A DNA stretch of 52,956 nucleotides from Desulfovibrio sp. X2 (GCF_000422205.1 NZ_ATHV01000033.1:1-52956); one strand, 5' to 3'. Numbered from the stretch's first letter, positions 41,942-51,088 are shown. The notes: generated by a model from the letters alone, not told the origin. Translations and numbers: made by a program.

Positions 41942-42720
41942 GCGTGCTCCTTCTGGCGGGGGGCCGCGGTTCCGGCCGCGGCGGCCGCGTGGGAAACGGC
42001 GATGCACAGGAAATAGCCCGGCCGTCCGGCGGCGCAGCCGCACTGGCCGTCCGTCCTCCCCGTGCCGAGCGACGGGGCCAGGTCCGCCAGGGAGAGCCCG
42101 GCGAAGAGCAGGCGGCCCGCAAGCTCGGCCAGGAGGCGGGAGTGGTCCTCGAAGAGGCGGACGGTAAATCCGGCTGCGCCCAGGCGCTGGAGGATTTCCT
42201 CCTGGGGCGCGGCCCCGGCCGCGCAGCCCGCCGCGCGGCGCGTTCCGGCCTCGGGCCGGGCGCGCAGGTAGAGGTCCGTGAGGATCAGGAACCCTCCGGG
42301 CGCGAGGACGCGGGAGAATTCGTCGAGCGCCCTGCCCGGCTCGCCAAGGAGCGAGAGGACGCATTCGCAGAGCACGGCCGCGCAGCTGTGCGCGGCCAGG
42401 GGAAGGGAGAGGGCCGAGGCGCGCAGCAGGGGGATAGCCGTCTGACCACTGGTGCGGCCGCAGGCGTGTTCGCGCGCATGGCCGAGCAGCTCGGGCGAGA
42501 GGTCGAGGCCCACGGGCGAGAGCCCGCGCCCGGCCAGCAGGGCCAGGCTCGCTCCCCGGCCGCAGCCCACGTCCGCCACGCGCGCGCCCGCGGGCAGGTC
42601 TCCCATGCCCGCGCACAGCTCCAGCCCCCGCGTCGTGAGCGCGGTGCCGCCGGGCCGCAGGGCATCGCCCGCCGCCTGCTGGAAGTCCGGGCGCGCGAAC
42701 AGCGGCACCGCCGCGTCCAT
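41938..42720 (-). CDS. trsM: SAM-dependent methyltransferase TrsM (DVU_1556 type)
   Basis: 260 residues with a class I SAM-binding domain: VADVGCGRGASLALLAGRG at about 48, GLDLSPELLGHA, and the post-motif LAPGGFLILTDLYL. A Cys-containing segment, LCECVLSLLGE, matches the DVU_1556 family. It starts one base before the previous stop ends (TGATG). The methyl acceptor is unknown. Its conserved position next to TrsS suggests that it modifies a small molecule or peptide made by the same cluster. Confidence 0.82.
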   Translation of the reverse strand: MDAAVPLFARPDFQQAAGDALRPGGTALTTRGLELCAGMGDLPAGARVADVGCGRGASLALLAGRGLSPVGLDLSPELLGHAREHACGRTSGQTAIPLLRASALSLPLAAHSCAAVLCECVLSLLGEPGRALDEFSRVLAPGGFLILTDLYLRARPEAGTRRAAGCAAGAAPQEEILQRLGAAGFTVRLFEDHSRLLAELAGRLLFAGLSLADLAPSLGTGRTDGQCGCAAGRPGYFLCIAVSHAAAAAGTAAPRQKEHA

Positions 42721-45314
42721 CACTTGTCCTCCAGCAGCTGCTCCACCTCGGTCATCTTGCCCACGGCCAGGGCCTCGGGCACCAGCACCATGCCGCAGGA
42801 CGGGCAGGAGAGAAGCGAGATGGCGAACGCGCTGCCCAGGTAGGTGACCTCCGTGGTGCGCGGCTCCATGGTCCTGCCTTCCCCGCTCTTGCCGCAGGCG
42901 CAGGCCCAGTCGCCGGACTTGGGGAGGTAGACCATGCTCGTGCTGGTCGTGTTCGCCCTCTTCTCGCCGTCCGTCCCGTTGCCCTCCGCCGCGCCGTCGT
43001 CCATGGAGCCGGGCACCACCATGCGGTGGCACCAGGCGCGGGAGACGACCACGGCGTCGCCCTCGCGCGCGTACTCGACCCAGTAGGTCACGCGGCGGGG
43101 CCGGAAGTAGGCCAGGAAGCGGCCGCTCGCGCGCTCCACGAGCTTCTTGCCCGTGCGCTCGGCGCGCGCCACCGCGGCCGCCACGTCCTCGCGCAGGATG
43201 CGGCGCTCCTCCAGGGTCTCCTGGACCTCGGGCGGGATCTCGAGCCTGAGGCCCTGTTCCAGCTCGACTTCGGGGGGCGTCTCGCCCCAGACGTCGCGCA
43301 GCAGCGCGGCCTTGAGGCGCGCGCGCCGCTCGTGGCGCTCGGAGAAGCCCGGCCCCCGCCAGGCGGGATCGGCCTCCTCGCCGGACTCGGAGGGCGGGAA
43401 GAGGAAGTCCAGGACGTGCCAGGTGCGCTTGCCCTCGGCCGAGAGGCGGTCGCGGCACATGGCGCAGGACGCGGCGAAGTCGCGCGGGCTGAGCTCTGTG
43501 CGGCGCCTGGCCACCTCGTGCGCCATGGAGGGGTCCACGGCGCCCATGAGGCCGCCGTAGCCGCAGCACTCGGTATAGAGCCCGGAAAGCTCGAGCTCCT
43601 CGTAGGGGATGTCCCGTTTCGCGAGCACCGCGCGCACGGCCTCGCGCACACCGGGCACGTGGCGCATGGTGCAGGGGTCGTGCAGGGCCAGGGGGGCGTC
43701 GGGCCTGGTCCCGCCGCCCTCGGGCAGCCCGGTCTCCCCGAGGACCTGCCACAGGGAGACGGCCTGAAGCTCCGGGGCCTGCTCGCGGAACACGGCCAGG
43801 CACGAGGAGCAGGCCGCCACCACGCGCGGGCGGCCGAGCTTCTCCCAGGCGGCGCGAAGCTCGGCCAGGGAGTCGGCGAAAAGCTCGTCCTGCGTGGCCC
43901 AGCGGGCCGGGATGCCGCAGCAGCGCAGCATGAGCCCCACGCCGCCGGACAGGCGCCCGCGCAGGAAGGCGTAGACCGAGCGCACGTGGTGCGGATGCGA
44001 GGCCGCGAGCTGGCAGCCGGGGAAGAAGAGGTGGCTGCACGTCTCCTGGCCGGGCTCGGCGCGCGCCAGGGCGAAGTCCTCGCCGTTGCTGAAGGCCATG
44101 TCCTCCAGGGCGAATTCGTGGGCCGTGGGCGGCATCTTGCCGCGCTCCACCATGTCGCGCCTGGCCGTCCGGCAGAGGTCGGCCATGGAGAAGCGCTCCG
44201 GGCAGACCTCGGTGCACAGGCCGCACAGGCTGCACGAGTTGACCATCTTGTTGGCCTGGTGCACGCCCTGGACGATGGCCGCGTTGTTGTAGATGAGGCG
44301 GGCGTACTTCTTGGGGTAGCCCTGGTAGCGCTCCAGATAGGCGCATATCTTGACGCACTCCAGGCACTGGCAGTTCAGGCAGCGCCCGGCCTCGGCCTTC
44401 GCCTCTCCGGCCTCGTAGCCCTTGGCCTCGTCGGCCGGGGCCACGCGCGCCAGGGGCTCGACGCCCTTGAGCGAGGTGAAGAGCCGCGTCTCGAAGGGCC
44501 CCTCGCGCTCGCGCGAGGCCGTGAGCGAGGCGCCGGACATGAAGCGGTCCATGGACGCGGCCGCGCGGCGGCCGTCCGCCGCCTCGGCCATGGCCGAGGG
44601 CTCGCCCGTGGCGTCGTCTGTCCATCCGCCGCAGAAAATTCCGTCATCGGAAGAGGATGCCGCCAGGGTCACGGGGTCCACTGCCCCGCGGCGCGCGGGG
44701 CAGAGCGGGGAGGGGGCCTCGGCGAAGACCGCGTCGAACTCGCCGCGCAGGGCTTCGGCCGTGAGCCCGGCCACGTCCTGCTGGTCCAGGCGCGCCTCGA
44801 TGCCCATGGCGAGAAGCCGTTCGATCTCCCTGTCGAGCTCGGCCGGGGGCAGAAGCTCCTCGGGCAGGCCGCGCAGGCGGCCGCCGAGGCGCTCGCCCGG
44901 GGCGATGATGACCACGGCGTAGCCCTTGCGGCGCAGGTCCCAGGCGCAGGTCATGGCGGCCAGCCCCTGGCCCACCACCGCGGCCTTTTTGTTCTTGGCG
45001 GGCAGGACCAGCGGCTTGGGGCCGGGGCGGCCGAGCCGCATGGCCGTGCGTTCGAGCGCGCCGATGGCCAGCGGGTCGCCTGCCTCCCTGCGCTTGCACT
45101 GCGCCTCGCAGGGATGGTCGCAGATGCGCCCGAGGATTCCCGGCAGGGGCATGGTCCGTTCCAGGATCTTGCGGGCGCCGCTCGCGTCGCCCGCCGCCAT
45201 GCGCTCCATGAAGGCGCGCGCGTCCACGTGGATCGGGCAGGATGCCTGGCACCAGGGCTGTTCCTCCTGGATGCAGCGGCGCTCCCACTCGCGCAGTTCT
45301 TGCTGGTTCATCAT
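42720..45314 (-). CDS. Dicluster oxidoreductase fused to DVU_1557-like redox domain
   Basis: 864 residues. The N-terminal [4Fe-4S]-type domain (CIQEEQPWCQASCPIHVDAR, then CDHPCEAQC) resembles glutamate synthase small subunit. A degenerate Rossmann part has VVGQGLAAMTCAWDL and a shortened FAD domain. A dicluster ferredoxin region follows (CLNCQCLECVKIC, CSLCGLCTEVCP), then two CCG domains (CCGIPARW, CCGYGGLM) as in heterodisulfide reductase. The last 95 residues (MVYLPKSGDWACACGKS ... SCPSCGMVLVPEALAVGK) match the separate DVU_1557 redox protein. No clear internal start separates them. No ribosome binding site precedes the start. Confidence 0.82.
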   Translation of the reverse strand: MMNQQELREWERRCIQEEQPWCQASCPIHVDARAFMERMAAGDASGARKILERTMPLPGILGRICDHPCEAQCKRREAGDPLAIGALERTAMRLGRPGPKPLVLPAKNKKAAVVGQGLAAMTCAWDLRRKGYAVVIIAPGERLGGRLRGLPEELLPPAELDREIERLLAMGIEARLDQQDVAGLTAEALRGEFDAVFAEAPSPLCPARRGAVDPVTLAASSSDDGIFCGGWTDDATGEPSAMAEAADGRRAAASMDRFMSGASLTASREREGPFETRLFTSLKGVEPLARVAPADEAKGYEAGEAKAEAGRCLNCQCLECVKICAYLERYQGYPKKYARLIYNNAAIVQGVHQANKMVNSCSLCGLCTEVCPERFSMADLCRTARRDMVERGKMPPTAHEFALEDMAFSNGEDFALARAEPGQETCSHLFFPGCQLAASHPHHVRSVYAFLRGRLSGGVGLMLRCCGIPARWATQDELFADSLAELRAAWEKLGRPRVVAACSSCLAVFREQAPELQAVSLWQVLGETGLPEGGGTRPDAPLALHDPCTMRHVPGVREAVRAVLAKRDIPYEELELSGLYTECCGYGGLMGAVDPSMAHEVARRRTELSPRDFAASCAMCRDRLSAEGKRTWHVLDFLFPPSESGEEADPAWRGPGFSERHERRARLKAALLRDVWGETPPEVELEQGLRLEIPPEVQETLEERRILREDVAAAVARAERTGKKLVERASGRFLAYFRPRRVTYWVEYAREGDAVVVSRAWCHRMVVPGSMDDGAAEGNGTDGEKRANTTSTSMVYLPKSGDWACACGKSGEGRTMEPRTTEVTYLGSAFAISLLSCPSCGMVLVPEALAVGKMTEVEQLLEDK

Positions 45315-45320
45315 ATGTCA

Positions 45321-45349
45321 ATTCTAGCAGAAAAGGGTGGGCTCGGCAA
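45321..45349 (-). promoter_or_regulatory. Possible promoter of the trs operon, near-leaderless
   Basis: On the minus strand TTGCCG (45344-45349) and TAGAAT (45321-45326) are spaced 17 nt apart. The ATG at 45314 begins only 6 nt after the -10, close to the expected transcription start. No Shine-Dalgarno sequence fits between. Confidence 0.45.
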
Positions 45350-45478
45350 AGCGTACCCGCCCTTCCACGCGCCGCTGGGTCATTTCTCTACAGGCTTGGG
45401 TCAAATCTCTACAGCCAGTGCGGGCCGCCTCGTTCCGGGACATCGCGGCGTCTGGCAATCCGCGGCAGGGTCGTGTAC

Positions 45479-46375
45479 ATGCGGCGCATGGAGACGATCC
45501 CCGAACGCCAATCGCGGGTGGCCGCGCGCCTGGCGCGGCTCAGCGTCGATCCCCCGGCGAGCCTGCTGCTCGAGGGCGGCACCGAGGCCGAGCGCGAGGC
45601 CATGGCCATCTACTGGGCCCAGGCCGTGAACTGCGAGGCGGGCGGCGCCGTGGGCAGCAGCGCGGGCGGGAAAGGCCCGTGCGGCGCCTGCACGGCCTGC
45701 GTGCAGCTCGCGCAGCGCGCGCACCGCGACCTCTTCTTCTTCGATTTCAGGGCCGGGCCGTGGGCCGACTGCATGGACGAGCTGAAGGCCGCGCGCCGGG
45801 TCATGGGCGAGCCGCCGCGCGAGGGCGGACGCCGGGTCATCGTGCTCTTCGAGGCGCACGGCATGCTCGACCCGCACGCCAACCTGCTGCTGAAATCCAT
45901 CGAGGAGCCCGGACCCTACAACGTCTTCGTGATCACCACGCCGCAGCGCGAGCGCATCCTGCCCACCCTCGTCTCGCGCAGCTTCACGGCCACCCTGGCC
46001 TGGCCGCCGCCGGGCACGGAGCTGGCCGCGGACCTGGGCGAGGGCGATGCGGGCGACGTGGCGGGGCTGGCGCGGGCGTTCTACGGCTTTCTGGCCTCGG
46101 GCAAGGGGCTCTTCGCGATGACCGGGGGGCGAGGCAAGGTCGGCAAGGCCGTGGCCGAGCGCCTCGTGCTGCTCGTGCAGCGCGACCTGGCCCAGGCCCT
46201 TGCGGGCGCTCCGGCCGAGGAGGGCGCGCGGCTCCTCGCCGCGCGGCTGGACCGAGAGGGGCTCAGGCGCCTGGACCTGGCCCTGGACCAGGCCAAGCAG
46301 TCGCTGGACACCAAGGTCAATCCGTCGCTGGTGGTGGACTGGCTGGCCGTGACCGCGCGCGGCTGGCTCGGCTGA
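45479..46375 (+). CDS. holB: DNA polymerase III delta' subunit-like protein
   Basis: 298 residues. Clamp-loader-type AAA+ fold with a degenerate P-loop region (SLLLEGGTEAEREAM), a zinc-like cysteine segment (CGACTAC, with an earlier Cys at NCEAGG), and VIVLFEAHGMLDPHANLLLKSIEEPGPYNVFVITT, which is very close to HolB/DnaX-type sequences. It should be part of the clamp loader that places the beta clamp on DNA. The lack of a true Walker A fits delta'. ATG at 45479 is preceded by GCAGGG. It is a single gene, with a strong terminator after it, divergent from the trs operon. Confidence 0.85.
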   Translation: MRRMETIPERQSRVAARLARLSVDPPASLLLEGGTEAEREAMAIYWAQAVNCEAGGAVGSSAGGKGPCGACTACVQLAQRAHRDLFFFDFRAGPWADCMDELKAARRVMGEPPREGGRRVIVLFEAHGMLDPHANLLLKSIEEPGPYNVFVITTPQRERILPTLVSRSFTATLAWPPPGTELAADLGEGDAGDVAGLARAFYGFLASGKGLFAMTGGRGKVGKAVAERLVLLVQRDLAQALAGAPAEEGARLLAARLDREGLRRLDLALDQAKQSLDTKVNPSLVVDWLAVTARGWLG

Positions 46376-46429
46376 GCCTGCCCGCTCTCCCTTCCGCCCC
46401 GATTTCGGTCCCGATCTCCGCTTGAACCG

Positions 46430-46456
46430 GGCGCGGCCGTCCTGGCCGCGCCTTTT
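46430..46456. terminator. Terminator between holB and the exported-protein gene
   Basis: A 9-bp stem (GGCGCGGCC with GGCCGCGCC, loop GTCCT) is followed by TTTT on the plus strand. It lies 54 nt past the holB stop and directly before the 3' end of the leftward gene. Confidence 0.85.
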
Positions 46457-46458
46457 CC

Positions 46459-47850
46459 TCACATGTTCATGTGCAGGCCGAACATCAGGCTGACGCCCGG
46501 GGCGTCGCCCATGTCCACCTCGTCCGCCAGGTCCGGCGCAGGCGCGAAGACGCGGGCCGAGCCGTCCAGGGTGAGGTCCTGCTCGAGGGGCAGGGCCAGG
46601 CTCAGGCGCAGCTCGCGGCCGAGCAGCCCGTCGTCCGGGGAGGCGAGGGCAGCGCCGTCGGCGGCGTAGACGTCGCCCTGGCCGGCCGCCAGGTACTGCA
46701 TGAACTCCGTGGTCAGCGTGAGGTTGCCGGGACCCTGGAAGGTCACGGCCGAGCGCAGGACCGAAAGGTTCGAGGCGGCCAGGAAGCCGTCCATGGCGCC
46801 CACGGCCGAGTCGCCCGCCAGGAGCGGCTGGAAGGCCGTGATCTCGCCGCCGTCGTCGTCCCCGCCCGAAAAGGTGGCGAAGCCGAGTTCCATGGAATCC
46901 ACGAGGGGGAGGGGCGGAGTGACGGCGACGCCCGCGGCGAAGGCGTAGGCCGACAGGGCCTCGTCGTCCGCGCGGCCGCGCTGCAGCAGGGCGCTGGAGG
47001 CCAGGGTCACGTCGCGGTCCAGGGCCAGGCGCGTGGACAGGCCGTAGGTGTTGGCCGCTATGCCGCTGGAGGCGCTGCCGCCCGGGGCCTGCAGCTTGCC
47101 CGCGGCGTCGGCGCCCAGGCGCTGGCGGTACCACAGGAAGGAGAGCGTGGCGGGCACGTCGGGCGGGGCGAGCCTCGCCTCGCCGCCGTAGAGCAGGGCC
47201 TCGGTCTCCGGGTGCAGCCCGCTGTTCGTCACGTCGTCCATGCGCGCGGCCAGGCCGCTTATGGTGAGCGGCCCGAAGGCGCGCGAGCGCAGGCGCAGGC
47301 CGTCCAGGCTCGCCGTGTCCGGCAGAATCCCGGCGAGCAGGTCCGGCCCGAGGCCGAGGTCCATGGACTGGCGTCCGACCGAGAGGGTCAGGGAGGTGTC
47401 GCTCGGGATGATGTCCACCACGGCCTGATCGGGCAGGCCGGGCGTCGTCGTGGGCAGGACGGGCGCCCTGCGGGCCGAGCCCGGGATGCGCGCGCCCGCG
47501 CCCGGCAGCGACGGCAGCCCCGACATGCCGGATATCCTGGCGCGCACCCGGGCGACGCCGAGGTCCACGCTGGGCGAGGATCTCAGGCCTCCTGCGCCCG
47601 CCGCGCCATCCGCCGAGGTGCCCGCCGGGGTGCCCGCCGGGGCATCTGCCGAAGCGTCGGGCGTCGAGCCCGGGACGATGGACGACTGGGACGCGACCAG
47701 GGAGGCATGGGCCGGGGCCGTGACCGTGCAGGCGACGAGGGCGAGACAAAGGAAAAGGAGGAGAGCGGCAGGGCGAAGGCGGCAGACAGGGGCGACGCGG
47801 GGCCGGTCCGTGGGCGGCGGCGCGCAGAGGAAGGCGCGCGCGGCGCGCAT
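46459..47850 (-). CDS. Exported beta-barrel-like protein
   Basis: 463 residues. After a basic start, a hydrophobic segment (about 24-44) ends LALVACTVTAPAHA; LVAC could be a lipobox, or AHA a signal peptidase I site. A Pro/Ala/Gly-rich region (about 50-120) precedes a long series of alternating hydrophobic strands (SLTLSVGRQSMDLGL, TISGLAARMDDV, TLTTEFMQYLAAGQ), ending VSLMFGLHMNM. This looks like an outer-membrane barrel or beta-rich surface protein. The ATG at 47850 follows GAGGGGACC. A longer reading to 48270 lies over the tRNA promoter region and is unlikely. The function is unknown. Confidence 0.65.
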   Translation of the reverse strand: MRAARAFLCAPPPTDRPRVAPVCRLRPAALLLFLCLALVACTVTAPAHASLVASQSSIVPGSTPDASADAPAGTPAGTSADGAAGAGGLRSSPSVDLGVARVRARISGMSGLPSLPGAGARIPGSARRAPVLPTTTPGLPDQAVVDIIPSDTSLTLSVGRQSMDLGLGPDLLAGILPDTASLDGLRLRSRAFGPLTISGLAARMDDVTNSGLHPETEALLYGGEARLAPPDVPATLSFLWYRQRLGADAAGKLQAPGGSASSGIAANTYGLSTRLALDRDVTLASSALLQRGRADDEALSAYAFAAGVAVTPPLPLVDSMELGFATFSGGDDDGGEITAFQPLLAGDSAVGAMDGFLAASNLSVLRSAVTFQGPGNLTLTTEFMQYLAAGQGDVYAADGAALASPDDGLLGRELRLSLALPLEQDLTLDGSARVFAPAPDLADEVDMGDAPGVSLMFGLHMNM

Positions 47851-48263
47851 GCGCGGGCCCGGTCCCCTCAGCCTGGCGCAACGAAGCCTCGCTCCGATGG
47901 GGCGGCGTTCTTGCGGGGTGCGCCACGGGCGCGTGCATGTCTTCCGATGAGTCTGGACGAATATGGGCAGGTCGCCGTGCATCGGATGAATGATGCGGAA
48001 CAGAAGCGGCGATACGCGATTGCGGATGGTGTTGCGTTGCTGCTGCATGGCCCTCCTGGCGGCTTGCGTGCCATATAGATCTGAATTGCCGTTCAAACGG
48101 ACTATAAGGTCGGAATATGTCGATTGCAAGACAGGAAGAATTCGCCTGCGGCGTGCGGGGCTCGTCCCTGTGGACGATGTCGGCGGCGTCCATGGGGGGA
48201 AGAAACGCGCCTGGGCGCGAAAACGGGCACAGAAGCGGATGAAGAAAAAAAGCGGACTTTCGC

Positions 48264-48292
48264 TTGACACCCGGCAGGCCGACTGCTATCTG
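48264..48292 (+). promoter_or_regulatory. Promoter of tRNA-Val
   Basis: TTGACA (48264-48269) and TATCTG (48287-48292) with a 17-nt spacer lie 22 nt before the tRNA 5' end, as expected for a sigma-70 tRNA promoter. Confidence 0.8.
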
Positions 48293-48314
48293 ACTCCTCC
48301 CTTGATGGGAACGT

Positions 48315-48389
48315 AGGCGCGTAGCTCAGGGGGAGAGCACTTGCTTGACACGCAAGGGGTCAGGAGTTCAAATCTCCTCGTGCCTACCA
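48315..48389 (+). tRNA. tRNA-Val(GAC)
   Basis: 75 nt with encoded CCA. The acceptor stem is AGGCGCG with CGTGCCT, the D arm GCTC...GAGC, the anticodon stem CTTGC/GCAAG with loop TTGACAC (anticodon GAC), and the T arm AGGAG-TTCAAAT-CTCCT. All stems close, with a single G-T in the acceptor stem. Confidence 0.97.
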
Positions 48390-48401
48390 GCTAGACTACT
48401 G

Positions 48402-48427
48402 AAAGGGAGGCTTCAGCCTCCCTTTTT
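48402..48427 (+). terminator. Terminator after tRNA-Val
   Basis: A perfect 10-bp stem (AAAGGGAGGC / GCCTCCCTTT) with loop TTCA, followed by TT, lies 12 nt after the CCA end and 26 nt before the thrS start. It should separate tRNA from thrS transcripts or act as a leaky attenuator. Confidence 0.88.
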
Positions 48428-48452
48428 CACTCGTGAGGCAAGGAGCGCGACG

Positions 48453-50399
48453 GTGCAGCTCACAATCGCCGGGCAGGCGGTGGAAGCCGCCCCGGGAGAG
48501 CCCATGGCCGAGGTCCTGGGCAAGGCCCTGTCCAAGAAGAAGTTGAAGGAAGTGGTGGCGGTCCGCGCGTGCGGCCGTCTTTTCGACGTTTCGGCAGCCC
48601 TCCCCGCCGAGTGCGCCGACGTCGCGCCTGTCTTCGAGAGTGATCCCGAAGGCCTCGAGGTCATCCGCCATTCCGCGGCCCACCTCATGGCCGAAGCGGT
48701 GAAGAAGCTCTTCCCCGAAGCCAAGGTGACCATCGGCCCGGCCATCGAGTCGGGCTTCTACTATGATTTCGACTACGAGCGTCCCTTCACCCCCGAGGAC
48801 CTCGAGGCCATCGAGAAGGAGATGGTGCGTCTCGCCGGAGCGGACGCGCCCTTCACCTGCCGCGTGGTCAAGAAGGACGAGGCGAAGAAGCTCTTCGCCG
48901 CCAAGGGCGAGGACTACAAGCTCGAGATAATGGACGACCTCGGCGGCGACGAGTTCTCCATCTACACCAACGGCGGGTTCGTGGACCTCTGCCGCGGTCC
49001 CCACGTGCCGAGCGCAGGCCGCATCAAGGCCTTCAAGCTGCTCTCCGTGGCCGGCGCCTACTGGCGCGGCGACTCGGACAAGAAGATGCTGCAGCGCATC
49101 TACGGCACGGCCTTCGCCTCGCCCAAGGAGCTGAAGCAGCACCTCGAGCGCATCGAGGAGGCCAAGCGCCGCGACCACCGCAAGCTGGGCACCCAGCTCG
49201 ACCTCTTCTCCTTCTCCGAGGAGGCGGGCGCGGGCATGGTCATCTGGCACCCCCGCGGCGGCCTTCTGCGCACCATCCTCGAGGACTTCGAGCGCAAGGA
49301 GCATCTGAAGCGCGGCTACGCCATCGTGCAGGGCCCGCAGATCCTCAAGCGCGAGCTTTGGGAGCGCTCCGGCCACTACGCGAACTACCGCGAGAACATG
49401 TATTTCACCGAGATCGAGGAGCAGGCCTACGGCATCAAGCCCATGAACTGCCTCTCGCACATGCTCATATACAAGTCGCGCGTGCGCAGCTACCGCGACC
49501 TGCCGCTGCGCTTCTTCGAGCTCGGCGTAGTCCATCGCCACGAGCGCACCGGCGTGCTGCACGGCCTTTTGCGCGTGCGCCAGTTCACGCAGGACGACGC
49601 GCACATCCTCTGCCGCCCGGACCAGCTCCAGGAGGAGATCCTCGGCGTCGTGCACTTCGTGCAGGACGTGATGAACCTCTTCGGCTTCGAGTTCGAGGCG
49701 CGCATCAGCACCCGTCCGGAAAAGTCCATCGGCTCGGACGAGGACTGGGAACGCGCCACCAATGCGCTCATGAACGCGCTTTCGGCCGGAGGCTTCCCCT
49801 ACGAGATCAATGCGGGCGACGGCGCGTTCTACGGGCCCAAGATTGACATTGTCATCAAAGATGCCTTAGACCGCCGGTGGCAGTGTGCGACCATCCAGTG
49901 CGACTTCACCCTGCCCGATCGCTTCGACCTCACCTACGTGGGGGAGGACGGTGAGAAGCACCGTCCGGTCATGCTGCATCGGGTCATCCTGGGGTCCCTG
50001 GAGCGGTTCATCGGCGTGCTCATCGAGCACGTCGCAGGGGCGTTTCCCACCTGGCTCGCGCCGGTGCAGGCCAAGATCCTGACCGTGACCGACGCCCAGG
50101 CGGAGCACGCCCATTCCGTGCTTGCCGCGCTTCGCGCCCGCGGCGTACGGGTCGAGGCAGACTTGAGAAACGAGAAGCTGGGCTACAAGGTTCGTGAAGC
50201 CCAGCTGGAAAAGATACCGTATATGCTGGTCATCGGCGACAAGGAGGTCGAGGCCGGGGGAGTCAACGTCCGCACTCGCGGAGGCGACAACCTGGGCTTC
50301 AAGACCATCGCCGAGGCGGCAGAGATGATTTTGGCCGATACGGCCGAACCGTTCAAACGCGGAGGGATGAGCTATAGCTTCGCTGCAGGCGCGTGTTAA
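48453..50399 (+). CDS. thrS: Threonyl-tRNA synthetase
   Basis: 648 residues. N-terminal TGS domain (about 1-60), the second additional domain with editing motif [16 protein letters not shown], a class II catalytic core with [44 protein letters not shown] and [12 protein letters not shown], and a C-terminal anticodon-binding domain ([21 protein letters not shown]). It charges tRNA-Thr. The start is GTG at 48453 with AAGGAG; a longer reading overlaps the tRNA. Its end overlaps infC by 26 nt, so the two are probably coupled, the standard thrS-infC-rpmI-rplT arrangement. Confidence 0.98.
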   Translation: MQLTIAGQAVEAAPGEPMAEVLGKALSKKKLKEVVAVRACGRLFDVSAALPAECADVAPVFESDPEGLEVIRHSAAHLMAEAVKKLFPEAKVTIGPAIESGFYYDFDYERPFTPEDLEAIEKEMVRLAGADAPFTCRVVKKDEAKKLFAAKGEDYKLEIMDDLGGDEFSIYTNGGFVDLCRGPHVPSAGRIKAFKLLSVAGAYWRGDSDKKMLQRIYGTAFASPKELKQHLERIEEAKRRDHRKLGTQLDLFSFSEEAGAGMVIWHPRGGLLRTILEDFERKEHLKRGYAIVQGPQILKRELWERSGHYANYRENMYFTEIEEQAYGIKPMNCLSHMLIYKSRVRSYRDLPLRFFELGVVHRHERTGVLHGLLRVRQFTQDDAHILCRPDQLQEEILGVVHFVQDVMNLFGFEFEARISTRPEKSIGSDEDWERATNALMNALSAGGFPYEINAGDGAFYGPKIDIVIKDALDRRWQCATIQCDFTLPDRFDLTYVGEDGEKHRPVMLHRVILGSLERFIGVLIEHVAGAFPTWLAPVQAKILTVTDAQAEHAHSVLAALRARGVRVEADLRNEKLGYKVREAQLEKIPYMLVIGDKEVEAGGVNVRTRGGDNLGFKTIAEAAEMILADTAEPFKRGGMSYSFAAGAC

Positions 50400-50946
50400 C
50401 CGGCAGATCAGGGTCCGTTCAGTCCGTCTGATCACCGAAGACGGCGAACAACTCGGCGTCAGGACCATCGAAGACGCGTTGGCGTTGGCCCAGGAAAAGG
50501 GCCTCGACCTCGTTGAGGTCGCGCCCAACGCCGATCCGCCGGTCTGCCGCATCATGGATTACGGCAAGTACAAGTACGAGCAGCAGAAAAAGCAGCAGTC
50601 GGCGCGCAAGAAGCAGGCCCAGGTCCAGATCAAGGAGATCAAGTTCAGGCCGAAGACCGACGAGCACGACTACCAGACCAAGCTCCGGCACATCCGGCGC
50701 TTCCTGGAGGAGGGCGACCGCTGCAAGGCCACGATCTTCTTCCGCGGACGCGAGATCGTGCACAAGGACCGCGGCGAGACCGTGCTCGCGCGTGTCGCGC
50801 AGGACACTGCCGACATCGCCAAGGTCGAGCAGGAGGCCCGCGCCGAGGGCCGCACGCTGTTCATCATGCTTGCGCCGATTCCGAAGAAGCCTGAAGAGAA
50901 GGGCGGCTCCGCCCCGCAGGCCCCGGCCGCCGAGCCCGAGCAGTAG
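50374..50946 (+). CDS. infC: Translation initiation factor IF-3, AUA start
   Basis: 190 residues. The N-domain has [22 protein letters not shown] and [20 protein letters not shown]; the C-domain has [32 protein letters not shown]-3 controls start-codon choice and 30S recycling. No ATG, GTG or TTG lies early enough in frame: an in-frame TGA at 50368 leaves only ATA at 50374 or CTG at 50383. GGAGGG ends 7 nt before ATA, so AUA is the likely start. Rare start codons in infC let IF-3 limit its own synthesis; E. coli uses AUU. It overlaps thrS by 26 nt. Confidence 0.9.
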   Translation: MASLQARVNRQIRVRSVRLITEDGEQLGVRTIEDALALAQEKGLDLVEVAPNADPPVCRIMDYGKYKYEQQKKQQSARKKQAQVQIKEIKFRPKTDEHDYQTKLRHIRRFLEEGDRCKATIFFRGREIVHKDRGETVLARVAQDTADIAKVEQEARAEGRTLFIMLAPIPKKPEEKGGSAPQAPAAEPEQ

Positions 50947-51033
50947 ACCCGGGCCGTAGACCCGGGCAGTAGACCCGGGCAACAGGCCCGAGCAGTAGGT
51001 TCGGACGGGCGGCCCGAGCGGCGGGCCCAAGAA
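50943..51033 (+). repeat. Tandem 13-nt repeats after infC
   Basis: GTAGACCCGGGC occurs exactly at 50943, 50956 and 50969 with a 13-nt period and is followed by about four degenerate units. The first unit includes the infC stop codon. It occupies most of the gap before rpmI. Confidence 0.85.
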
Positions 51034-51088
51034 AGTTCAGTCCGCCCCGCGGCGTGATGCCGGGGGCGAACACATAAGGAGTGAGGAC

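Noticed and set aside
47851-48270. Extended N-terminus of the barrel-like exported protein
   Set aside because: It would place a basic 140-residue leader before a signal peptide and reach to the tRNA-Val promoter.
48389-48453. T-box riboswitch upstream of thrS
   Set aside because: The 63-nt gap has only a simple terminator hairpin and no specifier or T-box sequence.
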